Of a stretch of DNA of 64,000 nucleotides, positions 55,501 through 64,000 are shown piece after piece. The position numbers were made by a program, and so were the translations under genes. Under the pieces are notes generated by a model that ran no database searches, had not been told where the DNA came from, and worked only from the letters and a program-made list of their open reading frames with translations. The DNA lies in assembly GCF_029784155.1 (NCBI RefSeq), contig NC_073693.1, positions 331,518,592-331,582,591 on the forward strand, in the 5' to 3' direction. The first letter of the stretch is position 1. Each line of letters begins with the position of its first letter. The stretch is from Uranotaenia lowii. Taxonomy: Eukaryota; Arthropoda; Insecta; Diptera; Culicidae.

Positions 55501-58500
55501 GGCAAAACGTGTCATCCGTAAGTAAAGTGGGTGGATGGCGGCAAGCAAGTCTAACTTGAGCCGAGGGGGGAAAGAGAAAGACTTTGAGCCGGCCGTCGTG
55601 TCTTAATTTTATACTCCTCGCGCCAAACGAAACTGCCTCGCACCGGTTTAACGAATCGGGTGAAGGTATTCAAAAAAAGAATAAAGTCTTTCGATTATGA
55701 AGGAAAACAGACATAATGTTGTCAGTGAAAGAACTAGAAAAAACTATTCATTGATTAAAAAAGTTGGATGAATACGCCTTTTCGAAAATCAACGACACAA
55801 ACGTATGGTTTGAACCATGTGCATACTTTTTGAGTATGTGAGCACATCTAACGTGTGTGGTGGTTGTGCCATTAAAAATAGCCCTGATAAAAATGCAACC
55901 AAATATATGTACAAAGTGAGAGAACAGACAGGCGGCGCGGCGCGAACATTCTTCAGAACATTGAACGTTTATTTACTGACCGATCCATGTTGTAAGAGTA
56001 TAGCAGGAAAGCAGAACTTCCTACCACGTGGCCATCAACAGAACTCGATGTTCCGATGTTAAACATATCGCTTTCTCGTTTCTTCTCCTAACTTAGAAGT
56101 GCATTTCCTAGTATTTACTTTAAAGAGGGAAATGTGCATGAATAACTTAAGAAGCTATTACGAAAATACCTTTGTAAAAATAGAATAAGTTTACATCACG
56201 TGTTTTTTAATACACATTGCTGATTTCCGGATACATGTGTTACGACTTTACACATCAACACCAGAACTAATTTATTTTAAAGACTAGTTATCTGATAATC
56301 TGATCCATAAAAGGTTAAATCTTTCTACATGTCTGTTCACCCTCGGAATTAATAACGTACACATACGGATTAATAACTAATCTCAATTCCTAGCATCGGA
56401 AGTCCCGGAAGAAAAGTTCAGGAATGAAGTTAAACAGTATAAGTAAGTTCAACTGCAATTAATAAGAGCAGCTGGTTGACTTTGACCATGACGTGACCAA
56501 CTAACGTGTTGTATCGTCTGATCAGTTGCGTATGACGGGAGTTGTTCGAGCATATGAACTAAGTTCAAGTTCGTAGATAATTAGGGCTGCTAGTATGTTG
56601 CTGATTTTGAAAGGGCTTCTAATTCCCACGCGTTGACACATTAACTGGTTGTAATTAGTCGGTTCATTGCAATCGACTGTGATAACATGTTCATTTTCCG
56701 CAATCACAAATATAATTAGTTTATCTGAGGCTACGTTTTAGTCAGTACCAATTCCCATCAGTATTACTAAAGTTATTAAAATTTTGTATCAAAACCCAAG
56801 AAATTATCTGAACGTATTCTTTTGTCATTAAACTACAAACTTGTACCTTGTACCTTTACATTATGGCGCCGCCAAGCAATTGTTGCTTCCACGAATGGCA
56901 AAAAAATATAAACAGGTTTCAAATTCATCATAAACATAGCCGTCATGTTTGTAGGTACATCAAATGAGTTTATGACGCAAAAGCAAAATAAAGCAAATTG
57001 GGAAACACGAGCCGGACATTGATGTCCAACTCAATCCCGGCTCATGTTCGAAAAAAAGTAGAAATCATCTTGAAGCTACTGAATGGCTTGAATTGGTCAC
57101 TCGAAATTTACCTACAAAATTTTAGGAGAATCCACTGCAATCAACACATATATTAATATACTTTTAAAATCTTCTATGTAAATTCTTAAAAAATCCAAAT
57201 CGTATTGATTTCTAGGCACGTTTTCATTCCAAACAGCAACAATATTGCTGATATCGATTAAAATAAAAGAGCTGCAGCACAACAAACGGGGTCCCCGTCC
57301 GTTTCCCGGGGTAAATTTATGCGCTTTCCTTTTTTCTTGCCTTCTCCTGTGTGGTTTCATATTTGCAACTCTCGGCATAAAACGATTTGCAGTTGTTGTT
57401 ATTTTCCTTTTTTATCCGCATTCGTCTTTCAAGCGGTGCTCGGTACAGATGCACTTGGAAGGAGTCTCCTTCAAACTTCTCGGAAGAATGATCCTGCTGC
57501 TACCGCTCCACGGCCATGGCCGAATGAATTAACATGGCGAGGGAGTTTCTTTGTCGAAGTTTCTTCTTGGCAGCAAACGTTCGTCTCCAGCCTGGTAGAA
57601 CCCGGTAGAATCGATTTTATGTTGGGGTAGGTTGGGGCCAGCAAAAAAAACAAAACAGGGAACGAGCTCCAAAAACAGTTTTCAGCCGAAGATACCGGAA
57701 CATCGAACATGGTAGGTACTACGGTGGATAATTGCCATACTGGAATTAATACCAGTTTCCCATCAACGACTGGAGCTTAAAATACTTTTTGTGGTAAGTA
57801 TGGGCGCGAAACTTTGCGTGCCTTATAAGCCGATGTTGGTTGCTACTAAATAAAAAAGGAGAGACGACTGAGCTTTCGCTTCTCCTTTTTCAAGGTACCG
57901 GTATCGATTGACAATGTTCGCCAATCAACAAATCTTTTACCTTTGGATGTTGGATAATGTTACTATTTTCCATCATGAGCCTTACATGCTTAGTTGAAAT
58001 AAAATGTGGTGTTTACCTGAAAAAAAAAGAAAAAAAAGATTTCAGAATCAATTATGTATCAAATTTGAATTATTTTAAAAGAATTCTAAACAAAACTGCA
58101 AAATTTTTGCATCATTATAAATAGCAGAATGTGTCATTTTCACATTCAAAAAGACGCGGTAGAAAATCTCTCAAAATTCACTTTATGGTGGTAGCAGAAC
58201 CCTGATCCAATGCTTTATCACTCTAGTAACTTGTGAGCAGAATTCAGAGCAAGTGAGCAGTTAAAAAAATCTCTTTAAGAAGATTTCTCTAAAGAGAGAA
58301 GAGAACTGTTTGGTAGTGCTGATATCCTCTTGTAAGAGCCTTGGAGTAGCGCAGTTTTTAGCGTTGCCGAGTGCTCAACACTTTTGCTTAAATCCTCTGT
58401 ATTCTGAAATCGAGTGTCGCAATAAGTTAGTGCAACAATAACAACACTACGGTGATAGAATTAGCAATCCCTAATACAGCACTGAAGAGATTTTTCCTCC
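55501..58500. other. Gene-free stretch, partly balanced composition
   Basis: GC-richer patches at 55500-55650, 55870-56050 and 57270-57720 lack repeat texture and may hold regulatory or non-coding exonic sequence. I recognise no protein motif; frames near 57245-57710 on both strands overlap each other and none is convincing. AGCGCAGTTTTTAGCG at 58346 is weakly A-box-like without a B box. Confidence 0.35.
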
Positions 58501-58529
58501 TCTTTTTATCTTAATCTACAGTTATTAGC

Positions 58530-59110
58530 AGATTTGTTCCCTCTTACTCTTTCGCCGTGGAGGAGTCTCCATCGCTCCGAAATAACGACCCAGCGTTGCT
58601 ACACCGATGGGATAGAGCAGCTTTATAAGCTCTGGGGAGAAATGGGAACTACGGCTCTCACACGCGAGAATTGCCATGCACGAAGTGCCTCATCGCTAAA
58701 TACTAAATGGTCTTTGAGGAAAGTTTCCCTAGCATAAAAGAGAGGCAAAAAGACAATTTTAATACGAAGGCCCAAACAATGGTTACGTTCGACATTAGGT
58801 TTAATGAGATATTCTTCCATATCAAGGTGGTAATTTTGAAGAAAGAGCTCGAGGAGAAGATTAGACCAGAAATCGTCTTAGACAAAGGACAACAAAATAC
58901 GGGTTCTGAAGCAATGGTCACCAGACGTGTTCTAATTGCTTCATTCGTCTGCTAAGAAAAAGGGTTTGTAGCCCATACTGAAGTCGATAAACTTTTCAAT
59001 GGTTATTAACAAAGTAGCAGAACCGAATAGGTACTTCAAAAGAGATGTTAACGAAAAGATCAGAACCAAGTCGAAACAAACGATGATAAAATGTCCAGCA
59101 TCGAACGAGT
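58530..59110 (+). other. Possible decayed coding sequence, unrecognised
   Basis: The plus-strand frame 58707-58955 (with IKERQKDNFNTKAQTMVTFD then KKELEEKIRPEIVLDKGQQN) and the frame before it have charged, protein-like composition, unlike the neighbouring AT-rich DNA. Stops interrupt it. It lies just before the hairpin and repeat block and could be the edge of an unidentified element. No family assignment is possible. Confidence 0.2.
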
Positions 59111-59262
59111 TCACGTGGAACATCGAGCTCTTGAAAGTGAATTCAACAGAGTCCTAATTTCTGATCTCGACCCTGATAGGTATTTGTCATGGGAGCCTCC
59201 CCGTGATCCTCGCCGAGGTGCGCGGGAAAAGATTTGCATCTGGGTACCGGGTACCTGGTACT

Positions 59263-59352
59263 TGACCCCTGAAAAGTGTGTGTCTGATTTCTTTTGCGTC
59301 TGGATACTGATCCAGGCGCAAAAGAAGTCAGGCACACACTTTTCAGGGGTCA
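59263..59352 (+). repeat. Near-perfect hairpin, 43-bp arms with 4-base loop
   Basis: The left arm 59263-59305 (TGACCCCTGAAAAGTGTGTG at its start) and right arm 59310-59352 are inverted copies separated by ACTG. They differ at three positions, and all three are T on the left opposite G on the right, so a plus-strand RNA would pair over all 43 positions using three G-U wobbles. Immediately before lies a set of overlapping GGTACC palindromes (59243-59260). It may be a hairpin-RNA source or a transposon end structure. Confidence 0.85.
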
Positions 59353-59499
59353 TGTCGCCGACTTGTGTGTAACCTTAAGGAGTGCGGTTTGCGTCTCGGG
59401 ACTTTCTGAACCCGATTCACAGAACGAGTAATTGCGCAATAGAAATGTGGATCAAAAATCAATACGAGGAGATATCAGATCTTGAGTCTATTGATGAAG

Positions 59500-62400
59500 A
59501 GGTCTGACCTTGAGTCGTGGAGTTGCCTTGGAGCGCAATAGCACGAAAAGACCTTTCACATCAAGCAGAATTTAACGACAGTTCAAGGTGGTACCCAACG
59601 TCTGTGACTCCAAGTGGAATTCAGGTTATAGGAGGTATACGTAGAGTGTATTATGAGTCGGGTCACTGGAAGGGGGTAAACCACAGTCGGGGGATACACA
59701 CGAGTACAGAGATTCTCGAGGCCGGGCGAGCCTCACGAGTCGGTGAAGGATGTCGTCGCTGTTGGGAAACATCGTAGCGTTCAAAATACTGAATGTGTGC
59801 CGTGCCAGGCACGAGTCCAGACAAGCTTCTCTCGATCTGCCACACGACGCGCAGAAAAAGCCGCGGGCCAAAAAAATCCTAGGGTCACCAGCCAAAGGGA
59901 TACAAGTAGACCGGACAACGGTCGGAGTAGACTGATCCTATCGACGGGGGGTTGTCGAGTAGAGCGCGTCAGACCCCACGACTGCTCTGCGAACTAGTTC
60001 CACCTCCCCGTGCAGAGTGCAGAGTGGAAACGTGTCTGCAGACTCGTCACCTGCAGGCGGACGGCCAAGAGAACTACACGTCACACTTGGTACTGTCAAG
60101 CTTTGATGACAGCCTGCGTACCGAGCGTGGCACAAACGTAATGCGACTGGGTGCCTTGGTACCAGTGCTCAGTCGCAAGAGGGAGGGGTCGTCACGCGTA
60201 TCGGGTAGTCGCGATCCCGATATCCGGGACGACCAAGTGTTCGAGGGGGTGTTGATCGGTCCCGATTCGCGGATATGATTGACGGGCATTGCCGGATCAC
60301 GACGGACAGAGGACCTTGTGCCGTAAACATGTTGCGCGCAGTGGATGTGCCCAGACTGAGTCTCATAGAGTTGAGACAGAGAACACGTTAGGTGATGTGA
60401 GTATCTCCAGACTCGAGGAGAGGCGAGTTGTTCTCGTCTCGAATTGGGTCAAGAGACGGATTGAATGAGGACCCTTAAGACACGGAAAGGACGAGGGGCC
60501 CTCAGGACACGAGTGTTCTCGTCTCGAATTTTGTCAAGAAGGAGGAGCGTAAGAAGGTCTTGAGTCACGAAGAGGCCGAATGTGGGCCTCGAGTCACGAG
60601 TAGCGGCGAACGGATAGTTGACCCGTGAGTCGCGAATCGTGACAGTAGAGGGGGAGAACTTTGCTGGAGTAGTACGAATAAATCAATTGTGGAGCGCTTT
60701 GCGCGAGTATGGTCTCCCATCATGGGTACAGCCTGCGTTGCAGGTCCGGATGAGCGTTATGGTCAGAGAAACCAGGTGGACTTTAAGGTGTAGGGGTACA
60801 TAGTATCATGAGTCTTCAATTGCACCCATGGACCCAGAGTAGCAAACTGGGGGGACGCGGTGGTTCGCCGTGCCTTGGATTGCAACCCGTAAAATTTATT
60901 GGAAATCGTTTGGAAAGGGTTTAAATAGTCGGGGAATATCCACGGACAGAGTGGCTTACGACGCCGCGCCGGGTGAGCCATTCGCGTAGGAGTGGGATGA
61001 CGTCTGCGTCGAGAATCATCCGAGTGATTGCTGCTAGATAAGCTGCTTTCGATCGGCACACGACGAGCATAAACGTGGCAAACCTCGAATCCTCGAGATA
61101 AAAGGTCGGGCTTCGAGTCGTTAGAGGAGAGGTCAGCCCTCGAGTTTTCAGGAGGAGAAGCTTGCGTGGTCAACCCCGAGTCTTTACGAGAAGAGGTCGG
61201 GTCTCGAGTCGCAAGAGGAGAGATAAGGCCTTTAACACGTTCGTCGCCACGTCACCCATATTCGGCAGACGGATGTATTTCCTGGGGGGCCCCGTCACAT
61301 CAAAAAGCAGGTGACGCTCTCTTACTTGAGTTTCCGCTCAGCTTCGCCGCACGTTTTAAATATGGGAGTTCTCCCTCTTTGCTTTCTCTCTCTGAAAATT
61401 TCTTTGGGCCCGGCTAGCAAAACTACCAAAATGAGCGTGGCGACGAACGTGTTAATCAACAAGAGGAGGGATATAAGTGGTTACCTCGAGTCATTACGAG
61501 GAGAGGTCAGATCTCGAGTCTCTAGAGGAGAGATCGGGCCTTGATTCATGCAGAGGTGAGGAATGTGTACGTCAACCTCGAGTAGATGCGAGAAGGGGTC
61601 GAATCTCGGGTCGTAAGAGGAGAGATTAGGCCTCGAGTCGCGAAGAGGAGAGGATTATGTGGGAATCTCGAGTCATTGCGAGGAGATGTCGATTCTCAAG
61701 TCGTTAGAGGAGAGTTTCGACTTAAAGTCGTTAGGATGACAGGTTTTACTGAAAGTAGTCTCGTCTATGATTATTGCCATGAAGCGCACTAGCGCGAATA
61801 GACCTCCAACTATTGATGCATGTTAAACAGTCCAAGGTAGGAACTAGGTCTGCGGACCCAGGTTGGGTTTGGAGTGTACCCATGGACCCAGAGTAGCAAA
61901 CTGGGGGGGCGCGGTGCCTCGCTGTACCTTGGAATACAATCCGTAAACCGGGATTTACCACCTGTGGCTACCAACTATAAAAAAAGTCAGCTCACTGTAC
62001 CCAAGGACCCAGAGTAGCAAACCTTAAACGATGATTTTCCAACTAATAAAAAGAAGTTTAAGAATGTGGCCTAGTCTATCCTGAGACAGTGCAGAGGTCT
62101 TGGTTATGCAGTGTAACCTACTTAGACTCAGTAGTGTGCAGAAATTGCTGGGCCTGCGGGTTATCAGCGGATAACAGACCGTCTCTTCTAAAGCGGCTTG
62201 CGTAGTGGTAGGTGTCATGCCCATCTCCAACAAGGACACGTCTAGCGTGCGAAAATTCGCTATAGTTTTGATGAAGAACAGGTCAGTTGAAGGAATGTGG
62301 ACTAACGCCTTATTCCGAGCGTCGGGTCCAGAACCATGGATATTCATCAAACACGTTGAAGTCATTTGAGTCGTAGCGTTGAAGAAGTCACGAGCGCCAC

Positions 62401-63150
62401 TAGATCGGCACATAACGGCCGGTTCTTAAAACCTAGATTTGGCGGACATGCGTGTTGATGTTCTGGCATGTGCGAGTTCAGGATAAGCTGCTTTCAACCG
62501 ACACACCAGACGGCTAAGGGTGTCAAACTTCGAATCCTGGGGATAAGAAGTGAGACCTCGTGCCGTAAAAGGAGAATTCTGTGTTTAACCCGGGGAGTTT
62601 ATGGTGAGAGGCCGGATCTCGAGTCGCAAGAGGAGAGATCAGGCCTTAATTCAACAAAAAAGGGGTATACGTGTTGAACCCTAGTCGCTGCGAGTAGAGG
62701 TCAGATCTCGAATCGTTAGAGGAGAGATCAGGCCTCGAGCAGTGTAGCTAAGAGGTGTGTGTACGTTAACCTCGAGTCATTGCGAAGAGGGTTCGGATCA
62801 CGAGTCGTTAGAGTATTTAGAAATCAGGCCTTGAGTCGTGCAGAGGAGAGGTACAAATGTATGTGTACTTTACCTCGAGTCATTGCGAGGAAGGTTGGGG
62901 ACTCGAGTCGAGCAAGAGGATAGATCAGGCTTTTAGTCGCCAAGAGTTGGTTTTGTGTAAGAACCTCACTTCGTTACGAGGAGATGTCAATTCTCGAATC
63001 GTTGGAGGAGAGTTCAAGCTTTAAGTCGTAATGAGGAGAGGGATTGCTGACCATGCGTCGACCAATTGCACCCATGGACCCAGAGTTACAATTTGGGGAA
63101 TGCGGTCGCTCGCAGTGCTTTGGAATACAATTCGTAAAATTAACCATCTG
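59500..63150. repeat. GC-richer higher-order repeat block, about 1.1-1.2 kb period
   Basis: The landmark ACCCATGGACCCAGAGT recurs at 60824, 61878 and 63070, with a partial copy at 61999, spaced 1,054 and 1,192 bp. Other landmarks recur between them: GATAAGCTGCTTTC..CCGACACAC (61037 and 62482), CGAATCCT..GATAAAAGG, and AGTGGCTTACGACGCCGCGC (60950) with a diverged relative near 59700. Inside each large unit are arrays of a 50-110 bp subunit with CTCGAGTCGTTAGAGGAGAG and AGATCAGGCCTCGAGTC. Codon-like frames (ESLREEVGSRVARGEIRP) arise from the subunit. It resembles a satellite or an rDNA-spacer-like array in design, but no rRNA sequence is present. Confidence 0.75.
62590..63045. repeat. Longest subunit array within the higher-order block
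   Basis: Here the consensus AACCTCGAGTCATTGCGAGG, then GAT/C CTCGAGTCGTTAGAGGAG, then AGATCAGGCCTCGAGTCG, recurs about four to five times with a spacing near 100 bp (for example 62770 and 62872). Related shorter arrays are at 61075-61235 and 61470-61740. Confidence 0.7.
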
Positions 63151-63204
63151 TTTGAATAACTGATAAAAGGCAGACAATTCTCAAGTCAGAGTCAAAATTG
63201 AGCC

Positions 63205-64000
63205 TAAACCTTCCGCGGTGTCACTTACTCCAGCTTGAACGAATCGGCTAACATGTTTGCTGAATTCTTCCAAAGCGTTTACTCTCTACCTAGTATTGGC
63301 ACAGACAGTAGATATCTCGCATCGCTCGAGTCCTACGACATAAACTTGCCCTTGCCGTGCTTTTCCGTCCAGGATATCTACGAGAAGCTGACAGCAGTTG
63401 ACCCAACGAAAGGACGGCATACCTCCTGCGTTTCTGAAACATTGCGCCGCAGTATCTTAAATCGATCACTTAATGAAATGACGTTTCCTAGTGCTTGAAA
63501 GGTCGCAGCAATTTCTCCGGTTTATAAATCAGGCATTGCTCAACACGTCGAAAACTACCGCCCAATCTCAATTCTGAATTCAATTTCAAATTTTTTTGAA
63601 GTTTTAATGCACAAGTGATTGAATGCTGCCATAAAACCTCTTATCTCAGAGTCTCAGCGTGGGTTCGTGAAGAAACGGTCTACGGTGACGAATTTGATGT
63701 GTTACGTTAGTTTCCTGAGTAAAAGTCTGCCGAAAGGTTGTCAAGTGGATTCAGTCTATATTGACTTTGCAAAAGCGTTTGACCGTGTCCCGCACGGAAT
63801 ACTCCTAGCAACGATGGATCGCATAGGTTTTCCTGCTTAGTCGCTTGATTAGATTGCCTCATATCTATTGTACCGACAGGCTTTCTCGAAAATTAGAAAT
63901 TCACAATCACAAACTTTCCGACACCCCATCTGGAGTACCGCAGGGTAGTCTCCTTTTACCCCTTTCTGTTCATAGTTTTCGTGAATGACCCATGTAAAAC
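63205..64000 (+). pseudogene. Jockey-type non-LTR reverse transcriptase, runs off the window
   Basis: In order: NESANMFAEFFQSVYSLPSI (63235), then WKVAAISPVYKSG-like sequence with a stop at the tryptophan (63498), NYRPISILNSISN, ISESQRGFVKKRSTVTNLMC, VDSVYIDFAKAFDRVPHG (first catalytic D), and after frameshifts TPSGVPQGSLL. This is the reverse transcriptase of a Jockey/CR1-type element. At least four stops and one frameshift make it inactive. The FADD motif would lie beyond 64000. It abuts the higher-order repeat block and is 5'-truncated, so that block probably contains its insertion site. Confidence 0.85.

Noticed and set aside
59952..61544. Overlapping open frames on both strands in the 59.5-61.5 kb region
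   Set aside because: They follow the repeat subunits, change frame between units and have no recognisable domain.
59500..63150. rDNA intergenic spacer
   Set aside because: The organisation is similar, but no 18S, 5.8S or 28S sequence or pol I promoter was recognised, so the label cannot be supported.
1..64000. A new multi-gene defence or biosynthetic system
   Set aside because: The window is a gene-poor eukaryotic region with one host gene; all other coding sequence traces to transposable elements or is unrecognisable.

Overview
This is animal nuclear DNA. It is AT-rich, intron-containing and crowded with transposable-element debris, and the repeat families point to a culicine-type mosquito: R1-, RTE- and Jockey-type non-LTR retrotransposons, a DD37E element and a deleted DD37D element (two classes described from mosquitoes), hAT-type MITEs with 8-bp target duplications, a Helitron, and a copia fragment. 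The species assignment is inference. There are no operons, CRISPR arrays or prokaryotic genes.

The only host gene I can support is a long-chain acyl-CoA synthetase of the ACSL3/ACSL4 type (Drosophila Acsl), on the minus strand. Its first coding exon is at 13208-13342, the second at 3311-4291 and the third at 3107-3246; all three join in frame through GT-AG introns. Together they encode about 418 residues, including the AMP-binding signature. The remaining C-terminal exons must lie left of the window. A splice acceptor two bases before the ATG implies an upstream non-coding exon right of 13345, so part of the rest of the window may be its 5' intron.

Layout: 1-2.05 kb, decayed non-LTR fragments. 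3.1-4.3 kb, Acsl exons 2 and 3. 4.3-13.2 kb, an 8.9-kb intron with three small hAT-type MITEs, a dispersed repeat, a 165-171-bp satellite and a deleted DD37D element. 13.9-15.9 kb, a composite inverted-repeat MITE. 16-31.5 kb, mostly AT-rich sequence without genes, with two TIR elements, a MITE and an unrecognised coding remnant. 31.6-33.2 kb, a fold-back element and a tandem repeat. 35.43-37.44 kb, a 5'-truncated RTE element with an intact reverse-transcriptase frame and a 12-bp target duplication. 38.35-42.64 kb, a Tc1/mariner-type element holding a nested MITE and a copia fragment. 43.77-48.81 kb, a Helitron. 50.3-51.5 kb, a large CTCTA microsatellite. 52.1-54.5 kb, a hAT element and a nearly complete DD37E element. 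59.3-63.15 kb, a GC-richer higher-order repeat block preceded by a near-perfect hairpin. 63.2-64.0 kb, a Jockey-like fragment running off the window.

I found no convincing new multi-gene system. The most unusual material is the 59-63 kb repeat and hairpin block, the MITE family with dated insertions, and an unrecognised spliced-looking remnant at 23.5-24.3 kb. All assignments come from reading motifs, repeats and splice sites by eye.
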